The position numbers and the translations under genes were made by a program. 64,000 nucleotides of DNA from Owenia fusiformis. Taxonomy: Eukaryota > Annelida > Polychaeta > Sabellida > Oweniidae. Positions within the stretch are counted from its first letter, which is position 1; the number at the start of each line of letters is the position of its first letter. The notes below the pieces were generated by a model. It did no database searches, was not told the DNA's origin, and worked only from the letters and a program-made list of their open reading frames with translations. Below are positions 23,985-36,352 of this stretch, one piece after another. Where the stretch lies: NCBI GenBank assembly GCA_903813345.2, contig CAIIXF020000010.1, positions 24,287,740 through 24,351,739 on the forward strand, read 5' to 3'.

Positions 23985-25475
23985 AAATAAACTATTGGGT
24001 TTCATATTAGGATTCAAATTATGATACAAATAGTGTTGGCGAATCCTACTATGAGCTCATATTTGTATTGGTATTGAGATTTGAACACATTTGATACAGA
24101 AAAATATACTTTCTTCGCTAGAATGATATAGATAACTATACTTGGATTCATATCAGGATTCATATTGGGATTCAAAGAGTTCCTAATATGAGCACATATT
24201 TGTATTGGTATTGATATTCGACCACATTTGCTGCAGAGAAATCAGCATCATTCGCTACAATGGTATTAAGTACGCTTCCTAGTCAACTCGTACCCAAGAC
24301 AACCCGTACCCAAGACAACTTGTACCCAAGACAACTCGTACCCAAGTCAACTCGTACCCAAGACAACTCGTACCCACGTTTATTTTCTGTATTATGGGTG
24401 CATATAAGAAAACAAATTGAGTCTGTGTCAAAATGTTTAATGTTATAATGTGCCTCAATATTTTTTCTGAATTTAGAAGACATTTTTTCTTAATGGATTA
24501 AGCAAAGCATTTTGTTTTAACTTGGATTACCTTTGAAGTGCTTTGAAGGGCTTGTTCTCAACTTTTTTTGTAATACATATATATAAATGAATATAATTAA
24601 AACAGTAACTTTTCAACAAATGAATCAAACAATTAATTTAGCTTATGCATTCAGAGAAAATTAATAAGGGAACTTTAATCTGTTAATTTATTTTCCATTT
24701 TGAACTTAATTGGATTATACCAGTATTTGAACACATGCATGCAAAGTGTATTATATCATGTATGAATAAGTATCAAAATAATATTTGATATTCATATTAT
24801 TTAGAATATTTTTTATTGCTTAATTTTATGAAGGTGACTTCTTAGAATTATCATTCTTTAATCTGATAATATGAAATCCTAAATAGATTATCTGTTTAAT
24901 AAGAAATAGGCGCAAGTTTTGAAAATCTTTATATTTTTGATAATACCATATTTCAAGATGAATTAGATCTGATACTTGTTCCAAACACTCATTAACATAC
25001 AAAAATATCACTAATATTGTGAACAATGATTATGAATATGTGGAATAAACGTAAATCTCTTCCCTCGAACATCTGAATCTGTGACCAATATATTTGGTCA
25101 CAAATTTCAATCGATTTCTTCCAAAAACTCTTCTACATACTTCAAACTATTCTGAACTGTATGTAACCGTTATAATATGTATATCTATACCCATTCCCAG
25201 CCCAACACTTGATTCAAAACAAAAGATATACTTGGGTACGAGTTGTCTTGGGTACGAGTTGTCTTGGGTACGACTTGACTTGGGTACGAATTGCCTTGGG
25301 TACGAGTTGACCAGTTACCTTAAGTACCATATTTGGTTTCATATTAGGATTCAAATTGGGATTCAAACTGGGTTTGTGAATCCTAATATGAGCTCGTATT
25401 TGTGTTGGTATTGAGATTGAAACAAATTTGATGCAGAAAAATCGTCTTTCCTCGCTGGAATGATATAAATAACCG
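23985..25475. mobile_element. TIR element with mirrored 17-bp minisatellites
   Basis: The left arm (about 23985-24380) and right arm (about 25225-25475) are inverted copies of the ATTAGGATTCAAAT / TGAGCTCATATTTGT family. Each arm ends inward in a 17-bp array: about six AACTCGTACCCAAGAC units at 24277-24378 and about five complementary units at 25229-25312. The AT-rich centre is non-coding. Confidence 0.7.
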
Positions 25476-26260
25476 GATAACGGTTCTAAACCCACAAAAA
25501 ATCATCAGAAAATCAACAAAAATTATTTTAGACAGCCCGGAATAAAATTGAACGATCCGGAAACGAAAAAAAACACAATTTGTTTTTGCAGCCCGGAAAA
25601 ATGTCAGAACCCGGAAAAATGACGGTGAATGTTCAATGTTCAAATGCTGCCGCTTTTGCAGAAAGTTATTTGTCCTTTTTGGACCTGGTTATTAAGAATA
25701 AATTACAAAATATTTTTCGCACTAACATCATTACGTTTAGTTTTTAAAGGCCCACTTTGCGTACTTTCAACATTTTAGGGCAAAGTAAAGACTTTCATAG
25801 TATGTCAAATGGTTTGATAGCAACCTTGACTTGAAAGGTGTACATGCACGGAACCGTCCGAATGGAACTAGTAGAAAAGGGAATCATATCTGTGAATCTT
25901 GCCTACAGGCGAGAAAGAGAACATGCTCGAATCAAATCACCTTGATGTGACCGTCATGGTATAACACCGTGATACTTTACGACTGTGAACCACTCAAAAT
26001 TTTATTAATCAGGATATCGGGGATATAAAGTTAACATATGTCTTTTTTCGAGGCAAAATTGATTTCATTTTCAGAGCAGAAATTTTACGTCACATGACAC
26101 GATTGTCAAATGACACTTCGGCTGCTGGAATCAATTTGCCGCAAAATACAATTTTGTAAATAAAAATAAAACCCTGTGCGTTTAGGGAGTGAATCAATCA
26201 GAGCTATATGATCTCTTGTGATAGCTTGTGAACCTTGACTCTGATTATCCCTCTAATAAT
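25476..26260. other. non-coding DNA between repeat and follistatin-like exon
   Basis: Several CCCGGAAAAAT motifs occur at 25530-25625. No exon completing the follistatin-like domain was recognised here, although the gene's next exon should lie on this side. Confidence 0.35.
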
Positions 26261-26266
26261 CCTTAC

Positions 26267-26404
26267 CCTTCTCGTTATATCCACATACTGGTCGGTAGTC
26301 AAATGTACAAATTCTGCCACAGGTGCACGTTGGATTCCCTTCAACAAGACTGCAGATTTCTCCTACGCCATTACACGGTGGGTTACATGTAGCACCAAAA
26401 CTGA
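26267..26404 (-). CDS. internal exon encoding most of a follistatin/Kazal-type domain
   Basis: Minus-strand exon between an acceptor (TGTATTTCAG, ending 26405) and a donor (GTAAGG, starting 26266). It is 138 bp, phase 1 at both ends, so it can be added or skipped without frame change. The peptide has seven cysteines spaced C-x3-C-x6-C-x8-C-x-C-x3-C-x7-C, ending in PVCGYNEKG. This is the start of a follistatin domain (EGF-like part plus the first half of a Kazal core, PVCGxxGxxY). The last three cysteines should lie in the next exon. Such domains occur in secreted or extracellular proteins (follistatin, agrin, SPARC-like, protease inhibitors). I cannot say which. No other exon of the gene was found nearby, and a translation beginning further upstream lacks an ATG. 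Confidence 0.7.
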
Positions 26405-26444
26405 CTGAAATACACATGCCATAAATTACAAGTAGTACAGTCAC

Positions 26445-26904
26445 AGGTATTTATTGTCCTAAGCTAGTTTTATCGTTTGGTTCCCATGCTTTTATTTGAT
26501 ACCAAGTTCATATACGACAGCAGTCAAACTAAAACTGGACTATTACTAAGTTAAGTTACTGCAATTTTACTTATTGCGTTTCAAGCATCTCACATAGTTT
26601 TTTGTTCATATGCATTTGCTATAAATTCATTTCAAATAATTGGATAAGTGCTAATTTTCGACTCTAACAAATTTGAAAACAGTATTTCGAATCTACAATA
26701 ACCATACTTCACAAATGATCAGATTTTTTCAAAAAATAAAATTGGTAAGGAAACTCTGTTTTCCGAATAGTTAAAAACTTATACAACATTTATGTATCTT
26801 TTATTTTGTTTATGTATCCTTTTGAAACGATTGCCTTAACTTACTCATTTGGCCAACTCACTTAAATATGAATAAATTGGTGTCAGGTACTTTTCATGTT
26901 TAAA
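26445..26904. other. non-coding DNA, probably intron of the follistatin-like gene
   Basis: No repeat or exon was recognised. If the exon at 26267-26404 is real, this is upstream intron. Confidence 0.35.
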
Positions 26905-28187
26905 CTAGAAAAACAGCAAATCCACGGAGTAGCAAATCCCACCAAACAAAACATATTATGCTTATTATAGCTAGTGTAAATGTTGAAATGTTTGTGCATG
27001 AAATTTGGCACAAAGTTAGTTTATACAATTGAATAAGGCATCATCATATAAATTTTGAACCAAATCCGTTCAATGGTCTCTGAGTTATCAAAGATTACGT
27101 TTTTTACGAATGTGGGCCGCCATCTTGAAATTCAGCCGCCATCTTGAAAATTATTTCTTGAACAGAGCTACTGTGTCCCTAGGCATAATCATATAAAATT
27201 TCAACCAAATCTGTTCACTGGTATTTGAGTTATCAAAGATTACGTTTTTTACGAAAGATTGCCGCCATTTTGAAATTAAGCGGCCATCTTGAAAATGATT
27301 TGTCGAACATAGCTACTGTGTCCCTAAGCATCATCGTATAAAATTTGAACCAAATCCATTCACTGGTATTTGAGTTATCAAAGATTACATATTTTTACGA
27401 AAAATGGCCGCCATTTTGAAATTAAGCCGCCATCTTGAAAATCTCTTTTTGTGCGAAACACCTTTGTCCCTAGGCATCAGCATATAAAATTTGAACCAAA
27501 TCCGTTCACTGGTATATGAGTTATCAAAGATTACTTTTTTTATGAATATGGGCCGCCATCTTGAAATTCAGCCGCCATCTTGAAAATTATTTCTTGAACA
27601 GAGCTACTGTGTCCCTAGGCATAATAATATAAAATTTCAACCAAATCTGTTCACTGGTATTTGAGTTATCAAAGATTACGTTTTTACGAAAAATTGCCGC
27701 CATTTTGAAATTAAGCGGCCATCTTGAAAAATTTTTGTCAAACATAGCTACTGTGTCCCTAAGCATCATCATATAAAATTTGAACCAAATCCGTTCACTG
27801 GTATTTGAGTTATCAAAGATTACATATTTTTACGAAAAATGGCCGCCATTTTGAAATTAAGCGGCAATCTTGAAAATCTCTTTTTGAGCGAAACTCCTTT
27901 GTTCCTAGGCATCAGCATATAAAATTTGAACCAAATCCGTCAACTTGTATTTGAGTTATCAACGATTACATTTTTACGAAAAATGGCTGATATTTTGAAT
28001 TGAGTGGCCATATTGAAAATTCCTTCTCGAGCAGAGGTCCTACACTCATAAGGCATAAGCCTATAAAATTTGAACCAAATCCGTCAACCGGTATTGGAGT
28101 TATCGCCCGGACACATGGACAAACGAACGGACGGATGGCTTCTCTATATCCCCCTCTAACTTCGTTCGGTGGGATAATGACAGGTGA
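26905..28187 (+). repeat. 145-bp tandem array element with trimeric higher-order unit and GGAC tail
   Basis: A head module (GTAGCAAATCCCACC at about 26930) is followed by CAAATC(C/T)GTTCA at 27061, 27206, 27351, 27497, 27642, 27786, 27932 and 28076, a period of 144-146 bp. Units 1-3 match units 4-6 better than each other, giving a 436-bp trimer. Units contain GGCCGCCATTTTGAAATTAAG. The tail carries GGAC-type repeats and GTTCGGTGGGATAAT, inverted relative to the head. Confidence 0.85.
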
Positions 28188-29455
28188 CACACTGTCATGG
28201 GAACTGGTCATATCAGATGTTCCCACGCTTTATATCCAGAAGAGGTCATTTCCAAGGATTATGATGAACCCTTGGCCAATCAATGATATAGTTTACATAA
28301 GAGAAGTATGACTGTATGAATTCTGGGATATTCCTGTTTTGTTGAGACAGATGAGAATAAAATTAACCCTTTGCAAATTTGATCAAAACTGCCTCCAATC
28401 ATCCAATACTTGGCTCAATCTAAGAGTGACCAAGTGGAGAAAATGGACTGTTGGTATAACATTTAACAGGTCCCTCATAGCATTGGAAAAATCTGTGATC
28501 CGGTATTTGTGCATTCTAATCTGGTTTTTATTGAGTTCGCTTCTGATTTCGGAATTTACAGATCTGATATTTATTGACTGCTAAACTTTTAATAGGTTTT
28601 CCTTAATAAAAATTGATATGTGTATATCCTGCCACCACTGCAAAATAATGGACTTGCCCACTTGGTCTCTTGGATCCACTTGTAAGATATATATAACCCT
28701 TAGATTCAACAATCCTCACCTTCAACTAAGACACTGAAGAATCCTAAGACCGGGACTGAAAAGTAAAATAAGGTGGAGAGTTATTTCTCAAATGAACACA
28801 AAATAAAAGTTGATGAGTTAGATTAGTCAATCAGGCTCAGTAACTGCGTCAAAATGCACATTTCGTATGTTCATCAATATTTACTGAGAATAGTGCCACA
28901 ATTGAATTATTTTCAATATACATGTACCTATCACCAAACGTGTAAATGATGATTTTGATTTTCTGTTATGTAATGGTGAAGCATCCTTGAATGATTTGGC
29001 CAAATTTTTTGAATTTCCGCGCGGGCCTGCATACCACTACTTCAAATGATATATTTTATTTGTCATTTTTTATCACGAACTAACAACAAATGTATTTTTT
29101 CTTGATTTCATGATATGGAGTAAACACCCCTTTGGACGTAAACCATGGATAATGGCCAATCTGAGAGGGAAAAAACATGGAAAAATTGTCGAAGAAAGTA
29201 CCCGTTTTATGTTAAAATTCAGTTTTTTTACAAAAAAATGTTATTAAATTGGTTAAATCAGTCGCAGAGGCTGGGGAAAAATCACTGGAAAAGTGGATTT
29301 CTTAGTCAATTCTAGCAATATATCGGGAAATTTAGTGCCAGCAAACTCTAGAGAAATTCGACATGGACATATCTATGAGGTTTAGATGAATAAAATTGAC
29401 TTTTAAAAGTCTGAGAGGAATTATTTTGAAAGTTTTATTTGGAATGTAATTCAAT
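28188..29455. other. non-coding DNA
   Basis: AT-rich. An 81-codon reading frame at 28339-28584 has no recognisable domain and no splice or context support. Nothing else is supportable. Confidence 0.35.
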
Positions 29456-31168
29456 CACAGGCTGGTATCGAAAAATTTGTCCGCTGTGACGGAGCGTGTT
29501 ATTTTGCATAGAAACACTGAGAAACCCACACAATTTATTTTTTTACTCATATATTTCGCTATACCAAAGAAAATTTCTTACTCCATGCAATTGGTATATT
29601 ATCTGCGTTCAACTTTAACTTTTGTTTGAAGTCCAACAACGCTAAAAGTAAAAGCTATTGAAAACGGCGCCGGGGAAGCATACTCCAAAATGTACCATTT
29701 CTTTTATTTCTTTTTAATGGTACACTATAGTGACACAATAATATTTACATATGTTTGCAGTATAACTCTGAAGGTATTAATGATATCTTGATGTATTGGG
29801 TATTTTTAATATTTTTTTATAAAAAATAATGTTTACATTTTATGTCAGCTGTGACGGAGCAGTTTTAACTGCTGCCCTGTCAACCCTCACGCATTAGGCG
29901 TGATTGTCACGCATTTGCTGGAAAAATAGAAATCACGCATCAATTTAGCGTGTATGATCAAATATCACGCATTTTGTTGAAATTTTTAAAAATCGTTTTT
30001 TGTGAAATGCCGAAATGGTAAAATACCAAATGGTGAAAAAAAGCGAACGCATTCCGTTCGGTCTTTGCACGCGATTGCCGTTTATGTCACGCATTTGGTA
30101 CAAAATATGTGTATAAATCACGCATTTGTTTCGAAAATATTCACACCTACCTATCTTTCTCTAGAGAACACCTCTTATCAAATATTCCTCTGAGTTCTGT
30201 ATGAAATAGCCTCTATGGAGTGAACATCTACCAACTGGGAACATATTTTTGTGTTCCATATGTGTTCAGTTCTGATAGCCATAACTCTTATTCAAATAAA
30301 AATCAAAATCAAACTTTTCATTTTCATATTTCAAGATACACTCCACTTACCTTTTGGAACGACTAAAGAGGTAGAACAATCCGCTGTCCATACCATATTA
30401 TGTATTTAACTTCATCTTCAGCAAATAATTTTACTTCAAATAATCAAGTTACCATAAAAAATGACCATGTCAGGTGATGGATCCACAGTAGGCACTACGA
30501 AAGGCAAATACCCTATACTGAAATGAAGTCGACTATCATTTTCATGAGTTACCATGCAAAAGATGGATTGCAGTGCAAACTGAGAAAAGAAGCGTAAAGA
30601 GTGGTCGTATATACATCTCAGAATTTGAATTGTGTACTTTTATTACGTTTCATTTTTCAGAATACTTTACGAAAGAGATTTGACACGCTCGCTCCTCTAA
30701 AGTGTAGTTGTAAAGAGATATATTATAAATCTAAATTCTTAACGTATTTCAGGTTTGAAACTGCTCTGTCACAGCCGACAAAAAATTTAAACATTATTTT
30801 TTATAAAAAAATTCAAAATACCCAAAACATAAAAATCTCATTAATAGCTTCAGAGTTATGCTGAAAACATGTGTAAATATTATCGTGTCACTATATTATA
30901 CCATTAAAAAGAAATAAAAGAAATGGTACATTTTGAAGTATGACACCCCGACACCGTTTTCAATAACTTTTACTCTTAGCGTTGTTGGACTTCAAACAGA
31001 AGTTAAAGTTACCCGCAAATGATATATTCATTGCATGGAGTCAGTAATTTTCTTTGATATAGCAAAACATATGAGTAATAAAAAAATTAATTGTGTGGAT
31101 TTCCTAGTGTTTCTATGCAAAATAGCACGCTCCGTCACAGCGGACAAATTTTTCGATACCAGCCTGTG
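29456..31168. mobile_element. TIR element with arms of about 420 bp
   Basis: CACAGGCTGGTATCGAAAAA at the left is matched by its inverted copy ending 31168. Arms run to about 29870 and from about 30755, each bounded by the motif GCTGTGACGGAGC. No transposase is present. A target duplication could not be fixed. The inner side of the left arm is followed by an inserted relative of the CAGGCCTGTCAAC family. Confidence 0.75.
29878..30265 (-). mobile_element. truncated, inverted relative of the CAGGCCTGTCAAC element
   Basis: It starts with CCCTGTCAACCCTCACGCAT, then has repeated TCACGCAT motifs and a segment like the complement of TAGGTACGAAAATTTTCG. It ends near CCAACTGGGAACA. The G-tract is absent. 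It is nested in the 29456-31168 element. Confidence 0.55.
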
Positions 31169-31179
31169 TTAATTGAAAT

Positions 31180-31450
31180 TTTTTTGAAAAAGTGATGTTT
31201 TTACCCCATTTGATTGGTCTAGAGCAAACCAATATTTTTCAGTCAAAAACTTGGACTTTGAAAATTTTCTGAAAAAGTGATGTTTTCACCCCATGTGTGA
31301 TGGTCTACAAAAAACCAATATTTTTCGATCAAAAGTTGGACTTTGAAATTTTTTTGAAAAAGTGTTGTGATGTGATCCAAAAGCTGGACTTTGTTTACTT
31401 TCTGCAAATGTGATGTTTTAACGCCATTGTGATGGTGTACAGAAAACCTA
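31180..31450 (+). repeat. tandem repeat of about 85 bp
   Basis: GAAAAAGTGATGTTTT recurs near 31187, 31273, 31356 and, degenerate, 31404, with ACCAATATTTTTC between. It abuts the right end of the 29456-31168 element. No gene is seen from 31450 to 31800. Confidence 0.6.
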
Positions 31451-32551
31451 TATTTATTAAACTAAGCTGACAATATCCCAGCGTGTCCTGTCAAAAAATT
31501 CTAAGTCCACATTCCACAACCATCACAAATTAAAAACCAAAATATCTTTACTCTATATAGTAACTTTAAGAATAAAACAGATACATATTGTGTTGTCAAA
31601 GTATTTCGTCGCATTTAATTGCTTAGTCTCTATCAAATCGTAAAAGAACAAAACATTCTAAACTTAATCACTTGGGATCAACTAGCTGGAAACGAAGACA
31701 AGGAATTGTCCTCGTATCAAAATTGATGTTCTCTCATTCACAAGAAGTTTCATTTTCGCCATGCACTCACTTCATCCTTTTGAATTTAATCTCTATTTCT
31801 CGAACAGAGTGTAAGTGTAATATGTACTGAAAAATATACTTAAAATTTCAGTGCAAATTTCAGTATAAATATGTACTGAAAAATGTACTGAAATTTTAAG
31901 TACATTTTTCAGTATATATTTATACTGAAAAATATACTGAATTTTAAGTGTGATTTTAAGTGCAAATATGTACTTAAAAATATACTGAAATTTAAGTGTG
32001 ATTTTAAGTGCAAATATGTACTGAAAAATATACTTAAATTTAAGGGCATATTTAAGTGTAAATTTATACTGAAAAATATACTTAGATTTTGAATTACAAC
32101 ATCTTCCTGACTTTGACATCTATACCATGGATTTTGCTATACTCGAACAAATGAGGTTCTATGTTCATGTTATATATTTTAATTTTGATATCAATTAATT
32201 AATTTGCTCAAGCAATATGAGTGAAAATCTCATGAAAAACTTATTTTTAAGACTGAGAAAATGTGTACCTTTAATGTTTTTGAATTTAAGAACTTAATAA
32301 GGTAGAATGTATCTAGAAACCTCAAAAGGTATGGAATACACATGTTATGTATGATCAGTTTTAAATAAAGGGTTTATCCCTCAGGAAATATGGGTATCCA
32401 AAACCTCCCAGTACATAACCCTTATATATGCATTATATTTGATAGTTTTGATCGGGCTAAAAAGAAATTTATTGATGGAGTAAATGCAGTCAGATATTAT
32501 TACAGGATGCGTCTTAAATAATTAAATCCAAAAACACAACTTATTAAAAGG

Positions 32552-34080
32552 AAAACACTTGATTACAGTAAACCTAGCCTCTCCAGTTTGATTAGAGTCT
32601 GCTTTAAAGGATGTGTCTAAAGAAACTTTATTAATCCATTAACAAAACAAAATATTTTGACAAGGCAAAACAAACCTGATTACAGAGACTCTTTTAAGTT
32701 TGGTTAAAGTCTGTTGTAAAGGAAGCATCCAAAATAATTTCATAGTGTAATAGCATTCCTGGGGGGGGGGGTTCAGGGGTCCAAGCGAACCACCCCCACC
32801 CCCCCCCCCGCGGCCAAGAATTATTTTAAAATCATGCACTTTTCACCATTCTAAGAACTTTTTGAGTGATTTAGGCCATTTTTAATAAATCCATTCTAAG
32901 AACTTCTAAAAAGGAAATCACTTGATTACAGTAAACCTAGCCTTGCCCAAGTCGGTATTTTTTTACTTCTCTGATCTTGAATTATTACCGCCTTGTACAA
33001 TCCAATACATCTCCGCTGTTATTATGCTGAAATATTCAACGGTTTCGAGATTTCCATAATACCTACGCTATCAGGGGTATCGCGAAACCTTATTGATTGA
33101 CAGATATCGCGTGGACACGACGTGTGACTTCAGGCTGAATGACCAATCAAAACGTTATCAGGTTGAGCTGCATAAACAAAACAAACTTCCCATCTACGAC
33201 TTGAAATTCCATGATCTGATCGAGTGTTTCGTTATAGTTACAATATATTATGTTATTAAATGTACATTGGAAGGTAAGAGTCATTAATATAAATTAAATC
33301 ATGCGATTCAATGTTGATTTAAAACTGATTTCGCGATGAAAATGCACGAAGACCTACATGTAGTCCAATGTAGCGGGTCATGTTGTCGTCGATCGGTGAT
33401 TGAATCTCAGCCTACATGTTCAGCGATCGTTTCAACCTTTATTGTTGAAATCTTCTCACCTTTGGTTATCCGATCGATGCCCCGGCATCCACTAAACTCT
33501 CATTGATATTTATCTGATAAAATATTTGTATTTTCATGATGAATTCGTGCTCAGATTCGTGCAAGATTTGTTCGTGAAAAGTCCCGGTGAAAAGTGTACT
33601 TGTTTTTGACCGTGCATAATAATGAGCTTACGCTACAGGGCTGTCGTTGATTGGTCAAATTTTACCGACATCAACAAACTGTCGGTAAAGCACGTGGCTT
33701 TCTCTTTGGTACAAGGCGGTCATAATAGAAATCAAGATAAGTAAGAGAGACCGACTTGGGCAAGGCTACAGTAAACCTAGCCTCTCCAGTTTGATTAGAG
33801 TCTGATTTAAAGGATGTGTCTAAAGAAACTTTATTAATCCACTAACAAAACAAAATATTTTGACAAGGCAAAACAAACCTGATTACTGAGAGACTCTTTT
33901 AAGTTTGGTTAAAGGCTGCTGTAAAGGAAGCATCCAAAATAATTTCATAATGTAATAGCATTCCTGTTGGGGGGGGGGGGGTTTCAGGGGTCCAAGCGAA
34001 CCCCCCCCCCCGGCCAAAAATTCTTTTAAAATCATACACTTTTTCACCATTCTAAGAACTTTTTGAGTGATTTAGAGTTT
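32552..34080 (+). repeat. tandem duplication of about 350 bp, second copy interrupted
   Basis: Copy 1 (32552-32905) and copy 2 (32908-34080) share CTTGATTACAGTAAACCTAG, TTAAAGGATGTGTCTAAAG, a G-rich block followed by TCAGGGGTCCAAGCGAAC and a C-rich block. Copy 2 is split by the element at 32939-33767. Confidence 0.85.
32939..33767. mobile_element. 829-bp MITE with GCCTTGCCCAAGTCGG ends
   Basis: Perfect terminal inversion GCCTTGCCCAAGTCGG. Inner arm homology continues (GTACAAGGCGGT, GACCAATCAAAA against TGATTGGTCAAA). TACAGTAAACCTA is present on both flanks. The neighbouring tandem copy (32565-32590) shows the uninterrupted site, so this is a direct empty-site comparison. It has no transposase. 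A 92-bp derivative lies at 9382-9473. Confidence 0.85.
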
Positions 34081-34542
34081 ATAAAGTATGCCTTACATTT
34101 ACGTTTTCTCTTATTTCCATTATTGGGCACAAATATTTCTCATTGCATATATTTATACTTAAAATTATCCTTAAATTTCAGTATATTTTTCAGTACATTT
34201 TTATACTGACTTTTGCACTTAAATTTCAGTACATTTTTCAGTATATATTTGTACTTAAATTTATCCTTAAATTTTCAGTGCATTTTTCAGTATATTTTTG
34301 CACTTAAATTTGTCCTTAAAATTCAGTTCATTTTTCAGTACATATTTATACTTAAATTTGTACTTAAAATTCAGTATATTTTTCAGTACATGAATTTGTA
34401 GTGAAAAATATACTGAAAAAAATTCAGTGCATTTTTCAGTACAAAAATATACTTAAATTTGTACTGAAACAAAACTAGTACATTTTTCAGTACATATTTG
34501 TACTGAAAACGCTCCTTTAAGTACAAATGCTCTGCCCTAGTG

Positions 34543-34729
34543 AATTATACGTTTTTAAATCACGACCTAGTAAAGGTACTATAGTCATTGGATTCCCAGT
34601 TTTAGTTTTACTTCTAATTTTGCATTTTTTCATCTTTATGTAAAAGACCGTCAGCCGACCACCGACCACATGTACCCAACTGTGGAGAGTGACTGGTCGG
34701 TGGTCGGCGGTCGGTGTTTTACGAAAACC
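34543..34729. mobile_element. 3' fragment of the hAT-like element
   Basis: It is nearly identical to 22762-22964, including the CCGACCACCGACCACATG block and the terminal TTTACGAAAACCC. Its left side is joined abruptly to the end of the satellite-armed element, and its right end abuts the Penelope-like coding sequence. Confidence 0.8.
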
Positions 34730-34906
34730 CAAAAGCAAAGACATACGCCTGAGCCCTAATGGTGAAACGAACGATAATTTCCGAAAACGCTGGGTGGTAA
34801 ATTTATCTTCTAAATTACTGAGTGATACAGAAAAGGATATTTTAAGTAAAGGTATGAACTTCGCTATAGCCCCATCAAGGAGAGATTTACCAGTTCATGA
34901 CATTAT
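34730..34906 (+). pseudogene. Penelope-like retroelement, 5' coding fragment
   Basis: The frame encodes a peptide with WVVNLSSKLLSDTEKDILSKG and FAIAP, typical of the region before the reverse transcriptase core in Penelope-like elements. It breaks off after PVHDII at the duplication ATTAT (34902-34906), where the 4.86-kb element is inserted. The same frame resumes at 39765 with IVNTEIACSK. Its 5' part is missing; the hAT-like fragment abuts it. Confidence 0.8.
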
Positions 34907-35804
34907 AGACAAGGTGCATTTTCATCTAGAGGAAATGTGGTAGGCGTTTAGTGTTAAAAGTGTTCTGACAAGTGTTTCTTATGTAACTTTTTATGCTGAA
35001 TCCAAAAAACCATGTTGGCAAGCTGAAATATGATTATTTAACCCTTTACATACCATGTTAGTCCCCCTACCCCCCAATTCACCCCTATCAGGGGGAAAAA
35101 ATTCTTCAATCTAAAATAACTTTGATTTAATGGTTTTTGTAAGTGAAATACATGGACATTGTATAAAATAAACATTAAAAGTATGAATGATACGGATTAC
35201 ACTTAAGAAATTTGAATAAAAGCAAAAAGTATGTACCCCAGGGGGCAAATTTATGACCCATTTTTTACTTTTCGTGTCATAACTTTTTTATTAGACAATG
35301 ATGGATGCTAAAAAAATCCATGTAAAAGGCTTAATACCTGGTCTACTAATCCTGCAAGAATCAAAGTAATTCCTTTGATAATTGCCTCGAAAAAAAAATT
35401 GTGAATTTAAGAAAAAATGACATTTTAGCTGGGACTGATTTTATGTGTGACTATAACTGACCCCTATTGCTTTAACATTTATCCCTCTGTGTTCATATAT
35501 TTGGCATTTTAGAATAAATCTAAAATATAAAACTTATTTTAGCTAAGTTTTAGGAAGATTTAAGCTTTCTAGCATGTTCAAATGTTAAAAATTCATGAAA
35601 TATGATGTCTAAAATTGATAAGTTATAGGTATACCCTCGGAAGACTCCTATAATTTCTTATTTATGAACATATTTGTACCAATATTAGTTTTCTAGCTTA
35701 GACAAATAATGTATGATATATCCTGTTATCATTGAAAATTCATTCTTAAATCTGCAATCGATTAAATTCAAGTATACCATTAGCCTAGTATCATTCTACT
35801 GGTA

Positions 35805-36352
35805 CAGGGTGTCCAAAAACAGGACCGAAGAAAAGTTAATTAACTTTGTCAATCCTGCATATTCTGCCTCAAAACTTCAGAATTATTCAGTTCATTCAAT
35901 ATGAATTTTGTTGTGAAAGATTCATGATAATCTGCCTGTGGAGTCAAAAACTACAGCACTTTACATCATATGTCCAATGTGGCCACTTCTCCTCTACATG
36001 CACAATCAAATCTGGCGAAGGAAGTTGTTCAATTGTTCAATTATCCATGGCGTGACTAAAATCTATCTAGAGAAGTAAAACTAGTGTCAGACAAATTCTC
36101 AGATGTTCTTCAATTTTAAGTGGATAGCTTCATCAGAAGCTTTGCAATTCATGTTGGTATGTGCAAGAGAGTCATCAACAGCTTCGTTGGCTGGAGTGGT
36201 GGCCACATGGGGCATGTGTTGTAAAATGCTGTAGTTTTTTACTTTATTAGCAGATTATCATTAAATGTTCACAACAAAATTCACATTAAATGAAGTAAAT
36301 AATTCTGAAATATTAAAGCAAAATATGCAAGATTGACCAAAATAATCAACTT
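35805..36352. mobile_element. mariner-type MITE, right end deleted
   Basis: It starts CAGGGTGTCCAAAAACAGGA after TA (35803-35804). Inner arms are inverted copies (35835-35990 against 36200-36352). The last 25 or so bases of the right terminus are gone. The corresponding place in the opposite arm (near 38840) lacks it, proving insertion into the left arm. Confidence 0.8.

Larger units (their letters stand above)
31805..34535. mobile_element. element with satellite-like inverted arms
   Basis: The left arm (31805-32110) is made of TACTGAAAAATATACTTAAA-type units. The right arm (34140-34535) is the same array inverted. Outer ends share CAGAG...TGTACTT. The middle holds a tandem duplication and an inserted MITE. 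Reading frames over the arms are repeat artefacts (YIFQYIFALK-like). No TSD was identified. Confidence 0.6.

Noticed and set aside
24277-24378. Regular short repeats suggesting a CRISPR array
   Set aside because: Units are contiguous 17-mers without unique spacers, mirrored in the opposite arm of a eukaryotic TIR element.
31793-32119. 108-codon frame with YIFQYIFALK repeats
   Set aside because: Translation of a 26-40 bp satellite, repeated in inverse at 34213-34401; no start context or homology.
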